From an uncultured Bacilli bacterium (lineage in GTDB: Bacteria > Bacillota_I > Bacilli_A > RF39 > UBA660): DNA of 14,294 bases. A program made the position numbers and the translations under genes. The notes under the pieces are model-generated. The model was not told the DNA's origin and did no database searches. It saw only the letters and a list, made by a program, of their open reading frames with translations. Below, one piece after another: positions 1 through 6,761 of the stretch. Numbering within the stretch: the first letter of the stretch is position 1; the number at the start of each line of letters is the position of its first letter. Where the stretch lies: positions 1-14,294 of the forward strand of contig CAKOYC010000013.1 in NCBI GenBank assembly GCA_934130265.1, in the 5' to 3' direction.

Positions 1-87
1 ATCAACTACTGAACCTCTACTTATAAATTTTTTAAATTCATCTGCTTCTTTTTTGATATTTTTGTTTACCTTTACTTTCTTATTCAT
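1..87 (-). CDS. mscL: Large-conductance mechanosensitive channel MscL, N-terminal fragment cut by the window edge
   Basis: Only the first 29 codons are present; the gene continues beyond base 1. The start at 87 follows a strong ribosome binding site (AAGGAGGGG on the minus strand, 95-103). The peptide is lysine-rich at first and then reads EFKKFISRGSVVD, which matches the entry to the first helix of MscL (family pattern: KEFxxFxxRGNVxDLAVG). MscL is an inner-membrane homopentameric channel that opens under membrane tension and releases solutes during hypo-osmotic shock. The 10 or so lysine-rich residues before the match are slightly longer than usual. The gene lies after the ftsH terminator and seems to have its own promoter. 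With only 29 residues the assignment is likely, not certain. Confidence 0.66.
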   Translation of the reverse strand, partial: MNKKVKVNKNIKKEADEFKKFISRGSVVD

Positions 88-119
88 AAATTTTCCCCTC
101 CTTGTTAAAATTCGTATAT

Positions 120-148
120 ATTTTACTAAAAAAAGAACTATTTTTCAA
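120..148 (-). promoter_or_regulatory. Candidate sigma-A promoter for mscL
   Basis: On the minus strand TTGAAA (148-143), a 17-nt spacer and TAAAAT (125-120) form a reasonable vegetative promoter. Transcription would start near 113, giving a leader of about 25 nt that contains the strong mscL ribosome binding site. The -35 box lies inside the ftsH terminator hairpin, so termination and initiation share the same bases. Read by eye only. Confidence 0.42.
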
Positions 149-154
149 GTTCTT
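128..154 (-). terminator. Intrinsic terminator of the divIC-tilS-ftsH unit
   Basis: On the minus strand the arms AAGAACT (154-148) and AGTTCTT (139-133) enclose an 8-nt loop and run into a tract of Ts (134-128). The 3' arm starts at the ftsH stop codon (140-138), so the terminator overlaps the end of the gene. Confidence 0.68.
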
Positions 155-2102
155 TTATTATTTCTTCTTTATCCATCTTAGAATAGCCTTTAATTCCTTT
201 TTCTTTTGCTATTTCTTTTAACTTAGTTAGACTCATTTTTTCATAAGTTGTTTCTTTTTCTTCACTAGGCATCTTTCCATTTTCAACTAAGTAATCAATT
301 TGTTCTTTAGTCAATGTTTCATACTCTAGTAAGGTTGTTGCTAATAATTCTAATAAGTCTCTATTATCTTTAATAATCTTAGTAGCTTTCTTATAACATT
401 CATCAATTATTTTTCTCATTTCTGTATCAATTTCATGAGCTACTTCGTTAGAGAAGTTTCTTGATTTATTATAATCTCTTCCTAAGAAGACACTACCTTC
501 TTGTTGTTCTAATTGCATAGGTCCTAAATCACTCATTCCGTATTCAGTAACCATAGCTCTTGCTATTTTTGTAGCTTTTGAGAAATCATTTTCTGCTCCA
601 GTTGTAACCTCACCAAATACTACTTCTTCAGCAACACGTCCAGCAAGTAGACCAGTAATTTGTTCTAACAAATCAGTTTTAGTAGAACAAATCTTTTCTT
701 CACTAGGAATCATCATATTATAACCACCTGCAGAACCACGAGGAATAATTGTTACTTTTTGAACATCGTTAGCTCCTTTTAGTTTAATTCCTACTACAGC
801 ATGACCTGATTCATGGTAGGCAACTAGTTTACGGTCATTTTCACTACGTGTTTTACTAGACTTAGCAGGTCCCATTAGGACTCTATCACTAGCTTCATCT
901 ATTTCACTCATAGTAATTGCTTCTTTATTTCTTCTAACAGCAAGAAGAGCAGCTTCATTTAATAGGTTTTCTAAGTCAGCACCAGAATATCCTGGAGTTC
1001 TCTTAGCAAGTGCTTCTATATTAACACCATCAGCTAATACCTTATTTCTAGCATGAACTTTAAGTATTTCTTCTCTTCCTTTAACATCTGGTAGATTAAC
1101 AGTAACTTGTCTATCAAATCTTCCTGGTCTAAGTAAAGCAGGATCTAGGACATCTGGTCTATTGGTAGCTGCTATAATGATAATACCTTCATTTTCACCA
1201 AAACCATCCATTTCAGTTAGTAATTGATTTAATGTTTGTTCCCTTTCATCATGGCCTCCACCAATACCACTACCACGTTGACGTCCTACAGCATCTATTT
1301 CATCAATAAATATTAGACAAGGAGCAGTTCTCTTAGCTTGTTGGAACATATCTCTAACACGACTAGCACCAACACCAACAAATAATTCAACAAAGTCAGA
1401 ACCACTTATATAGTAAAAAGGTACGTTTGCTTCTCCAGCTACTGCTTTTGCAAGTAATGTTTTACCAGTTCCTGGAGGACCGTATAATAAGACACCTTTA
1501 GGTATTCTTGCTCCTAATTTTTGGAACTTCTTAGGATTCTTTAAGAAATCAATTAATTCTTTAACTTCTTCTTTTTCTTCTTTTAAGCCTGCTACATCTT
1601 TAAATGTTACTTTATTCTTATCACTTGATAGTTTAGCTTTACTTTTACCAAAATCAAATGAACCATTCTTTCCACCCATCTGCTTATTAATAAACCAGAA
1701 ACCAACTACAAGAATTAATATCATTGGTAAATAATTAGCAATAAAAATTACTATAGAATTAGATTCTGGATCTGCTACTGCAGTAAACTCAAAATTATAC
1801 TTATCACTAGCAGTTACTAGTTTTTTCATTACTTGTTCTGATAATGGAAGTCTTACATAGAATGTTTCATTTTTTCCATAATTCTTTAGTTTTCCACTTA
1901 CTTCATAAATACTAGCTCTTTCTCTTGGCTTTACTTCAAGTTCAGTTACTTCACTAGAGTCTAAGGCTTTCATAAACTCACTATAGGTTAAATTATTAAT
2001 CTTTTGATTAGCAATAGTAACAAAATAGAAAACACCAAGCATTATTAATAGTAAAAATACATAAGGAAGTAATCCCTGTTTTACTTTTTTATTTTGCATC
2101 AT
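138..2102 (-). CDS. ftsH: ATP-dependent zinc metalloprotease FtsH with an added C-terminal SAP/Rho-N-like motif
   Basis: FtsH is a hexameric membrane AAA+ protease that unfolds and degrades membrane and regulatory proteins. The 654 residues show the full architecture: a first membrane helix at about 11-30, an external region to about 115, a second helix at about 117-138, then the AAA module. Walker A GPPGTGKT is at 208-215, Walker B IFIDEID at 264-270 and the second region of homology with its arginines at about 323-329. The zinc site HESGH is at 430-434 and the likely third ligand D506 lies in the GAENDF motif. The start is one of two adjacent ATGs, 12 nt after AAGGAG. The last 35 or so residues are unusual: SLTKLKEIAKEKGIKGYS followed by KMDKEEIIKELEK resembles the helix-extended-loop-helix of SAP or Rho N-terminal domains, which is not a standard FtsH tail. 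It lies 21 nt after tilS; the hprT gene that separates the two in Bacillus is absent. Confidence 0.97.
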   Translation of the reverse strand: MMQNKKVKQGLLPYVFLLLIMLGVFYFVTIANQKINNLTYSEFMKALDSSEVTELEVKPRERASIYEVSGKLKNYGKNETFYVRLPLSEQVMKKLVTASDKYNFEFTAVADPESNSIVIFIANYLPMILILVVGFWFINKQMGGKNGSFDFGKSKAKLSSDKNKVTFKDVAGLKEEKEEVKELIDFLKNPKKFQKLGARIPKGVLLYGPPGTGKTLLAKAVAGEANVPFYYISGSDFVELFVGVGASRVRDMFQQAKRTAPCLIFIDEIDAVGRQRGSGIGGGHDEREQTLNQLLTEMDGFGENEGIIIIAATNRPDVLDPALLRPGRFDRQVTVNLPDVKGREEILKVHARNKVLADGVNIEALAKRTPGYSGADLENLLNEAALLAVRRNKEAITMSEIDEASDRVLMGPAKSSKTRSENDRKLVAYHESGHAVVGIKLKGANDVQKVTIIPRGSAGGYNMMIPSEEKICSTKTDLLEQITGLLAGRVAEEVVFGEVTTGAENDFSKATKIARAMVTEYGMSDLGPMQLEQQEGSVFLGRDYNKSRNFSNEVAHEIDTEMRKIIDECYKKATKIIKDNRDLLELLATTLLEYETLTKEQIDYLVENGKMPSEEKETTYEKMSLTKLKEIAKEKGIKGYSKMDKEEIIKELEK

Positions 2103-2123
2103 AATACACTATCTCTCCTTTAA

Positions 2124-3440
2124 CTATTCATATTTCAGTATTATATCATAGAATTCATCTTTTTTCTTATCATATTTGGTTTTTTTAATACCTGGTAAAA
2201 AGACTATTTGATTCTTACTATCAACTACGACAGGCCATAAATCTCTTTCTTTTAAAGGTATTTTTTCATCTATAAATATTTTCTTTAATTTTTTATGTCC
2301 ACCATTTTTTATTACTAAGGTATCACCATATTCTCTAGTTCTAACTCTTAGAGGTAGTGTTAACTCTTTACTAGATAATCTAGTCATATAATTACTGTTA
2401 CCACTATCTTCTTCTACTATTCTTAGAACATGACCATTAGGTAGTTTAGCATAATTAGATAATTCTATTTCATAAGAATCTATTATTTCTGTATTTCTTT
2501 CAAATTCTATAGTGTTATAACTCTTTCTAATAACTACATCATTAGGAAAATTTAATTTAACATTAGCTCTTTTAGAAGATATTATTTTAAAGATAGCATC
2601 TAAATGTTTATCTGATATTAAGACTAAGTCATCTTGATAAAATCTTTTTAGTATCTCTTCTAGGACTAACTTTTGAATAATTGTATCTAAATCATTAAAT
2701 GGTTCGATTAATAATTTATCATGACTTACTACTTTGGTCAAGGCTTTTTCTACCTCTTTATGAAGATAAGAAGAAACCTCATCTAGTGTTTGATGAAACT
2801 TAATAAATTTCTGTTCTACTTTACTATCTTCTTTCTTCAAAAATGGTAATACTTCTTTACGATAACGGTTTCTTGTATAAACAGAACTATTATTAGAAGC
2901 ATCTATAGCATAAGGTATTTTATATTTATGATCATAGTCTAAAAGTTTAGATTTAGTAATAGCAAAGAATGGTCTATAGATAGTATAAGTATTCATATCT
3001 ACTATTTTTTTAAAGCCTGAATAACCATAGATATTAGAACCTCTTACTATTCGCATAAGAATTGTTTCCATTAAGTCATCAGCATGATGAGCCGTCATCA
3101 AATATTTAGCTTGATATTTATTAACTACCTCTTCAAAGAAGTTATATCTTATATTTCTAGCTTCGTTATGAAAGTTATCATCTCCATAGTTTTTAATTTT
3201 CATATACTCAAAAGTAACATTATGCTTCTTACAGTATTCTTCTAATAATACTTTTTCTTCTTCACTTTCTTTTCTTTTACCATGATTTACATGAGCACAG
3301 ATAAGTTTTATATCTATCTTCTTCCTAAGAGTCAATAAGGTATGAAATAAAGCCATAGAGTCTGGTCCATAACTACATCCAAATACTATTACATCTCCAT
3401 CTTTAATTTTTACATCTTTATAAAGTAATTCTACATCCAT
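2124..3440 (-). CDS. tilS: tRNA(Ile)-lysidine synthase TilS, variant PP-loop
   Basis: TilS uses ATP and lysine to convert C34 of the CAU-anticodon tRNA-Ile to lysidine, so that the tRNA reads AUA and is charged with isoleucine. AUA is common in AT-rich genomes, so the gene should be essential. The 438 residues carry the N-type ATP-pyrophosphatase fold: a PP-loop at 23-28, HVNHGKR at 50-56, AHHADD at 117-122 and RGSNIYGYSGF at about 133-143. A C-terminal substrate-binding region follows, ending near FLPGIKKTKYD. The PP-loop reads SYGPDS where the family normally has SGGxDS, a Gly-to-Tyr change in the nucleotide-binding loop. The start follows GAGGTG (3446-3451). It lies 24 nt after divIC, as in Bacillus, and is probably transcribed from the promoter before divIC. 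Confidence 0.95.
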   Translation of the reverse strand: MDVELLYKDVKIKDGDVIVFGCSYGPDSMALFHTLLTLRKKIDIKLICAHVNHGKRKESEEEKVLLEEYCKKHNVTFEYMKIKNYGDDNFHNEARNIRYNFFEEVVNKYQAKYLMTAHHADDLMETILMRIVRGSNIYGYSGFKKIVDMNTYTIYRPFFAITKSKLLDYDHKYKIPYAIDASNNSSVYTRNRYRKEVLPFLKKEDSKVEQKFIKFHQTLDEVSSYLHKEVEKALTKVVSHDKLLIEPFNDLDTIIQKLVLEEILKRFYQDDLVLISDKHLDAIFKIISSKRANVKLNFPNDVVIRKSYNTIEFERNTEIIDSYEIELSNYAKLPNGHVLRIVEEDSGNSNYMTRLSSKELTLPLRVRTREYGDTLVIKNGGHKKLKKIFIDEKIPLKERDLWPVVVDSKNQIVFLPGIKKTKYDKKKDEFYDIILKYE

Positions 3441-3464
3441 ATTTTCACCTCAACAAAAGAATAC

Positions 3465-3761
3465 CTATTTATCTTCAGGTATTCTAAGAATATATTCTCC
3501 ATCTTTTGAATAATAATACTTTTCTCTTGCATACCTTGCTACATAGTCTTTATCTTGTAATTTTTCTACATCAGCTTTTAATTCACTTTCTTTATCTTTT
3601 AGGCTAGCAAGTTCTTTAGTTAATTCTTTCTTTTCTTTATATTTACTATAGATAGTAACCCAGTACTTTCCAACAGTATAGGTTGTGAATATTATCATAG
3701 CAAGAGAAAAAGTACATAGAAAAAATGGTCCCATCTTTTTTTTCTTCTTTTTTTTAGCCAT
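3465..3761 (-). CDS. divIC: Septum formation initiator, DivIC/FtsB family
   Basis: This small bitopic division protein would pair with FtsL in the divisome. The 98 residues have the classic layout: a very basic cytoplasmic N-terminus (MAKKKKKKK), one membrane helix at about 12-30, a lysine/glutamate-rich coiled coil at about 35-72, and the conserved ending DKDYVARYAREKYYYSKDGE, typical of DivIC. The ATG at 3761 is chosen because GGTGAT (3770-3765) lies 3 nt upstream, the spacing also seen before yabG. A GTG four codons earlier (3773) is possible but would use the ribosome binding site as coding sequence. It is the first gene after yabQ and has its own promoter, which separates it from the sporulation genes. 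Confidence 0.9.
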   Translation of the reverse strand: MAKKKKKKKMGPFFLCTFSLAMIIFTTYTVGKYWVTIYSKYKEKKELTKELASLKDKESELKADVEKLQDKDYVARYAREKYYYSKDGEYILRIPEDK

Positions 3762-3786
3762 AATATCACCCACTTTTCCTGATAAT

Positions 3787-3815
3787 ATTATAGACTTTTT
3801 TTAAGTTTTTTGCAA
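3787..3815 (-). promoter_or_regulatory. Near-consensus sigma-A promoter for divIC-tilS-ftsH
   Basis: On the minus strand TTGCAA (3815-3810), a 17-nt spacer and a perfect TATAAT (3792-3787) lie in the 59-nt gap between yabQ and divIC. The predicted leader is about 20 nt. It would let division, tRNA-modification and protease genes be expressed in growing cells independently of yabP-yabQ. Confidence 0.72.
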
Positions 3816-3820
3816 ATTAA

Positions 3821-4111
3821 CTATGGTCTTTTCAGTCTTCTTGACATAAATATTTGTATTTTTCTATATGAAAATATATATCCTAGAAAAATAAGAACAT
3901 AAAATAAGGGGTGAATCTCGCCATAATTAATTTTTTTCATAAGAAGAAAGTAGATAAGTGCCATATCTAGTGAAAATATAAAGTTACCAATTATTCTAAT
4001 GATTTTTTTACTTTCAAATAAAAACTTATACTGAAGAGAAATTAGAAATGATAGAAAGATACCATAAAAAAAGGAAAAAGCAATTGATATTATTTGTAGT
4101 TTTAAATTCAT
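3821..4111 (-). CDS. yabQ: Spore cortex biosynthesis protein YabQ (short form)
   Basis: YabQ is a membrane protein of the outer forespore membrane, needed in Bacillus subtilis for spore cortex formation. The 96 residues contain about three membrane segments (roughly 7-29, 38-57 and 67-84) and end in a basic tail (RRLKRP). It is about half the length of B. subtilis YabQ; short versions occur in other spore formers. Family assignment rests mainly on topology, the N-terminal pattern (FYGIFLSF) and position between yabP and divIC. Its ATG overlaps the yabP stop by 1 nt (TAATG), so translation is probably coupled. Confidence 0.82.
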   Translation of the reverse strand: MNLKLQIISIAFSFFYGIFLSFLISLQYKFLFESKKIIRIIGNFIFSLDMALIYFLLMKKINYGEIHPLFYVLIFLGYIFSYRKIQIFMSRRLKRP

Positions 4112-4407
4112 TATTTAAATAGTCTTTGAAAGATACTACTTCCATCCTTTTCTTTTTTAGAATTATCATCAATATACGTAAAGCCATTTACAATTCCTTT
4201 GATAGAAACATTACCTGATATAGTATCTAGTTTTATTAATTCCAAGCCATCACCTTTCACCACTAGAAACCCCATTGTAGTTTCTATTAAAAATTCTTCT
4301 TTATCAAAGTTTTCTATCTTCTTAACTCCTGTTATTAAGAGATTCTTTCTCTCCGTTAAAGTGATACTATGATTGTAGTTACTTATAATTGATTCTTTAG
4401 TTTCCAT
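4111..4407 (-). CDS. yabP: Sporulation protein YabP (YabP/YqfC family)
   Basis: YabP-family proteins are mother-cell sporulation proteins linked to cortex formation. The 98-residue protein is close to the usual length and soluble. It has the family's alternating beta pattern: NHSITLTERKNLLITGVKKI, a stretch ending FLIETTMGFLVVKGDGLELI, and GNVSIKGIVNGFTYID. The start follows AAGGTGA (4418-4412). It is the first gene of a two-gene unit with yabQ and follows the spoVG terminator, so it needs its own promoter. A CATA element at 4434-4431 could belong to a sigma-E-type -10 box, but I found no convincing -35. Confidence 0.9.
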   Translation of the reverse strand: METKESIISNYNHSITLTERKNLLITGVKKIENFDKEEFLIETTMGFLVVKGDGLELIKLDTISGNVSIKGIVNGFTYIDDNSKKEKDGSSIFQRLFK

Positions 4408-4456
4408 TTATTCACCTTCTTAGTTAAAGGTATGAATAATTAGTTAAAAAAAGAAC

Positions 4457-4478
4457 AAAAAAGAAGACTAAGTCTTCT
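4457..4478 (-). terminator. Intrinsic terminator of spoVG
   Basis: On the minus strand AGAAGAC (4478-4472), a 3-nt loop and GTCTTCT (4468-4462) are followed by a run of Ts. The hairpin starts 5 nt after the spoVG stop codon and separates vegetative spoVG from yabP-yabQ. Confidence 0.8.
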
Positions 4479-4483
4479 CAAAT

Positions 4484-4753
4484 CTATTCTTCAGAATCCA
4501 AAGTATTTTGGTAAGCTTCTAGAATTTTATCTTGAAACATTGCTCTTACTTCAGGATTGATTGGATGAGCGATATCACGATATCCACCAGTTGGTGTTTT
4601 TCTACTTGGCATTGCTATAAACAAACCATTTTCTCCTTCAATAATTCGAATATCATGAACTGCAAAACTATCATCCAATAAGACAGATGCAATTCCTCTC
4701 ATACGAGAGCCTTCTTTGTCAACTTTTCGTACAGTGACTGATGTAATTTCCAT
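4484..4753 (-). CDS. spoVG: Regulator SpoVG
   Basis: SpoVG is a small conserved nucleic-acid-binding regulator. It affects asymmetric septation during sporulation in Bacillus, and gene expression and virulence traits in other Bacillota. The 89-residue protein is full length and shows the signature stretches: MEITSVTVRKVDKEGSRMRG, ASVLLDDSFAVHDIRIIEG, GLFIAMPSRKTPTGGYRDIA and HPINPEVR. The start follows an excellent ribosome binding site (AAAGGAGGAAAG). Two sigma-A-like promoters lie upstream and a terminator lies just downstream, so it looks monocistronic. The sigma-H pattern known for B. subtilis spoVG (AGGA-type -35 with GAAT-type -10) is only half visible: the downstream promoter has TAGAAT but no AGGA element. 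Confidence 0.97.
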   Translation of the reverse strand: MEITSVTVRKVDKEGSRMRGIASVLLDDSFAVHDIRIIEGENGLFIAMPSRKTPTGGYRDIAHPINPEVRAMFQDKILEAYQNTLDSEE

Positions 4754-4793
4754 AATCTTTCCTCCTTTTAAAGCACTGACACTTTATACTTTA

Positions 4794-4822
4794 ATTCTAT
4801 CTTATCTCTTTTCTAATTGCAA
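4794..4822 (-). promoter_or_regulatory. Downstream promoter candidate for spoVG (P2)
   Basis: On the minus strand TTGCAA (4822-4817), a 17-nt spacer and TAGAAT (4799-4794). The predicted leader is about 33 nt. The -10 contains GAAT, which sigma-H also favours, but no sigma-H -35 element is seen. Confidence 0.55.
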
Positions 4823-4826
4823 GAAG

Positions 4827-4856
4827 TTTATAATGATTTTACAGGTTATACGTCAA
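4827..4856 (-). promoter_or_regulatory. Upstream promoter candidate for spoVG (P1)
   Basis: On the minus strand TTGACG (4856-4851), an 18-nt spacer and TATAAA (4832-4827), each matching the sigma-A consensus at five of six bases. The -35 box overlaps the veg stop codon. No terminator is seen between veg and this promoter, so readthrough from veg may also reach spoVG. Confidence 0.58.
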
Positions 4857-5071
4857 CTGATAATCTCTACACTTTCTGTTATTAAATCACTATAGCTAAA
4901 GGACTTAATTGTGTCATTATCTCCTACTAAACTAACAATAAAAATAGATGGATAAAGTTTAACTATCTTTCCATTAAATTCTTCTATTTGATTACGACTA
5001 CCGTTAACTTTAAAGTGAAGAGTCTCTCCTTCTTTTTCTCTTACTTTAGCTTTTATTGTATCTATATTCAT
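4853..5071 (-). CDS. veg: Veg family protein
   Basis: Veg is a small conserved Bacillota protein; in Bacillus subtilis it is abundant in growing cells and has been linked to biofilm gene expression through SinR. The 72-residue protein is slightly short of the usual 80-86 and matches the family: IKAKVREKEGETLHFKVNGS near the start, then RNQIEEFNGKIVKLYPSIFI, and a conserved Y-S-D near the end. Its ATG overlaps the yabG stop (ATGA, 4 nt), and the upstream sequence is a weak ribosome binding site (GGGG), so translation is probably coupled to yabG. This is unlike B. subtilis, where veg has a separate strong promoter. The possible SinR link is interesting because a TasA/SipW-like locus lies nearby; this is inference only. 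Confidence 0.9.
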   Translation of the reverse strand: MNIDTIKAKVREKEGETLHFKVNGSRNQIEEFNGKIVKLYPSIFIVSLVGDNDTIKSFSYSDLITESVEIIS

Positions 5072-5847
5072 CTTGGATACCCCACATACATCGTTCCATT
5101 AGTGATTATTCCACCCATTCCAGCACTACCATAATGTGTTTTATCTATTAATGATATTAAATCTATTTCTTTGTTTACAGGAGATAAAGCAACACAGGAA
5201 GCTATAATAGCAGGATCTAGAGCATGTATATTTATTCTCTTAGGACTAGAAGCAAAATTACTACCAGCTTTTATTAATTCTTCATAGTTTGATTGACATG
5301 CTCCAGAGATAATTATTAATTTATCCTGATTTTTCTCATAAATTCTAGCTTTTTTAATAGCATTTACAAAGTTTTCAGAGTTTTGATAGTTTTCTATCTT
5401 AGTTTTATCTTTAGCATGTTTCTTTAAAAAATCATGTCCTGTTATTACTACTATATCCGGTTTATACTTTTCTAGAGTTTCTGTTATTACTTCTTCTATT
5501 TCATTTTCTTTTACTTTTATACCGTATGCTTCTAGATGCATATCCTTATAAAACTTAATACATCTATCTAAATAAAATTTATCAGAATCAAATTGAACTA
5601 TTTTACCAGGAAGATAAAAGTATTCATTTCTATCTAATGAGATTAAACTTTCTACTTTTTCAATGTCTGTTCTATCAGTTTCTTTTTTAATTGTTACTTT
5701 ATTTAAATCATCTAGTTCACTATCAGCATAAAGCCTAACATCTACTCCACGTAAATATGCTATGTCATCTTCTATATCTATTATTTGAAAGACTAAGTCA
5801 TTATTATATGATTCCCTGGTAACATATTCACCTAGTTTAAAATTCAT
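5068..5847 (-). CDS. yabG: Sporulation-specific cysteine protease YabG
   Basis: YabG processes spore-coat proteins in Bacillus and germination pseudoproteases in Clostridioides. At 259 residues this one is somewhat shorter than the 290 of B. subtilis. An N-terminal beta-rich domain (about 1-60) precedes the protease domain. The conserved blocks are VVITGHDF with H138, IIISGACQSNYEELIKAG with C184, and NFASSPKRINIHALDP at about 197-212. The 46-residue spacing between H138 and C184 matches, as I recall it, the reported catalytic His/Cys pair of the family. The C-terminal block GMGGIITNGTMYVGYP is also typical. The start follows GGTGAT placed 3 nt upstream. It lies 38 nt after rsmA, as in Bacillus; a CATA element at 5870-5867 hints at a sporulation-type -10 box, without a clear -35. 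Confidence 0.94.
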   Translation of the reverse strand: MNFKLGEYVTRESYNNDLVFQIIDIEDDIAYLRGVDVRLYADSELDDLNKVTIKKETDRTDIEKVESLISLDRNEYFYLPGKIVQFDSDKFYLDRCIKFYKDMHLEAYGIKVKENEIEEVITETLEKYKPDIVVITGHDFLKKHAKDKTKIENYQNSENFVNAIKKARIYEKNQDKLIIISGACQSNYEELIKAGSNFASSPKRINIHALDPAIIASCVALSPVNKEIDLISLIDKTHYGSAGMGGIITNGTMYVGYPR

Positions 5848-5885
5848 GTAATCACCCAGTTAAGTTTATGCAATGAAGTTTAAAT

Positions 5886-6680
5886 TTATTTACAAAGATT
5901 ATTAGCTAAGTCAACAAAGATATTATATTCCAACTGCTCAGCTCTAACATTTAAGTCTAGATTATATTTTTCTAATACTTTGCTAATAATATTTAAGTCA
6001 TATTTTTTTAAGTTATTCCTTAATGTTTTTCTTTTAAACTGGAAACTATCATGTACTAATTGTTGGAAAAATTCTTCATTTATTAAGTTTTCTTTCTCTT
6101 TTCTTGGCTTAAATGATACTACCACACTATCTACATTTGGTTTAGGAATAAATTCTTCTCTACTAACTAAAAATTCTTTTTTAGTTTCAAAATAATATCT
6201 TAATAGTACTGTTAAGGCTCCATACTCTTTCTTACCAACAATGGATGTAAATCTCTCTCCTACCTCTTTTTGTACCATCATAACAATTTTATCAAAATAA
6301 AGGTCTAAATTAATTAATTTAAATAGGATTGGAGTAGTTATATAATAAGGTACATTACTTACAAAATATAAGTGTTTATAAGTAAAGTCTTTTAAATCTT
6401 CTTTAATATCTTGTTTTAAAAAGTCTCCAAAATATATTGATACGCTACTAGTCTCTCCAAAGTTTCTCATTAAAATATCTTCTAAGGTTTTATCTATTTC
6501 ATAACACAATACTTGTCCTTTTTCTTTTAGATACTTTGTTAAAGCACCTGAACCTGGTCCTACTTCTATAGTTAAAGCTTCATCTTTAATATCTGCTACA
6601 TCTACTATTCTAGTTAAGACTCTTTCATTTTTTAAAAAGTTTTGACCAAACTTCTTCTTGAACCGAAATTTTTCATCCAT
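5886..6680 (-). CDS. rsmA: 16S rRNA (adenine1518-N6/adenine1519-N6)-dimethyltransferase RsmA (KsgA)
   Basis: RsmA transfers four methyl groups from S-adenosylmethionine to two adjacent adenines near the 3' end of 16S rRNA, a late step of small-subunit assembly; loss gives kasugamycin resistance. The 264 residues are of family length. Motifs: FGQNFL (11-16), the SAM-binding loop EVGPGSGALT (39-48), the acidic ribose-binding residue in YEID (about 61), GDFL (85-88), the catalytic NVPY (109-112), then the RNA-binding C-terminal domain with FKRKTLRNNL and RAEQL. The start follows AAGGAG with 9-nt spacing. Upstream lies the terminator of the accessory operon, so rsmA needs its own promoter in 6681-6726; only weak candidates are seen (for example TAATAG with a T-rich -35). 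The usual upstream neighbour rnmV is absent. Confidence 0.97.
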   Translation of the reverse strand: MDEKFRFKKKFGQNFLKNERVLTRIVDVADIKDEALTIEVGPGSGALTKYLKEKGQVLCYEIDKTLEDILMRNFGETSSVSIYFGDFLKQDIKEDLKDFTYKHLYFVSNVPYYITTPILFKLINLDLYFDKIVMMVQKEVGERFTSIVGKKEYGALTVLLRYYFETKKEFLVSREEFIPKPNVDSVVVSFKPRKEKENLINEEFFQQLVHDSFQFKRKTLRNNLKKYDLNIISKVLEKYNLDLNVRAEQLEYNIFVDLANNLCK

Positions 6681-6726
6681 ATATAATCGCTCCTTAATAA
6701 TCTATTATTCCCTTATATGATAACAT

Positions 6727-6761
6727 AAAAAAAAGAAAAAGTTTATTATTTTGACTTTTCC
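6727..6761 (-). terminator. Intrinsic terminator ending the SipW operon
   Basis: On the minus strand GGAAAAGT (6761-6754) pairs with ACTTTTTC (6742-6735), with one G-U, around an 11-nt loop, and runs directly into eight Ts (6734-6727). It overlaps the last codons of the 142-residue membrane protein and marks the boundary between the accessory block and the core genes from rsmA onwards. Confidence 0.72.

Noticed and set aside
4431..4434. Sigma-E-type -10 (CATA) before yabP, and a similar CATA before yabG
   Set aside because: Sporulation promoters are expected there, but no -35 element at a proper distance could be made out.
4774..4790. AAAGTGTCAGTGCTTT in the spoVG leader, sharing ten bases with the hairpins near the TasA-like genes
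   Set aside because: The arms do not pair into a comparable stem and no second link exists; probably chance.
5068..5071. Possible recoding of TGA as tryptophan (Mollicutes-like code)
   Set aside because: TGA ends yabG and veg at expected lengths, and conserved tryptophans use TGG.
5980..6195. Plus-strand open frame of 71 codons
   Set aside because: It lies antisense inside rsmA, whose motifs are unambiguous, and its product has no recognisable features.
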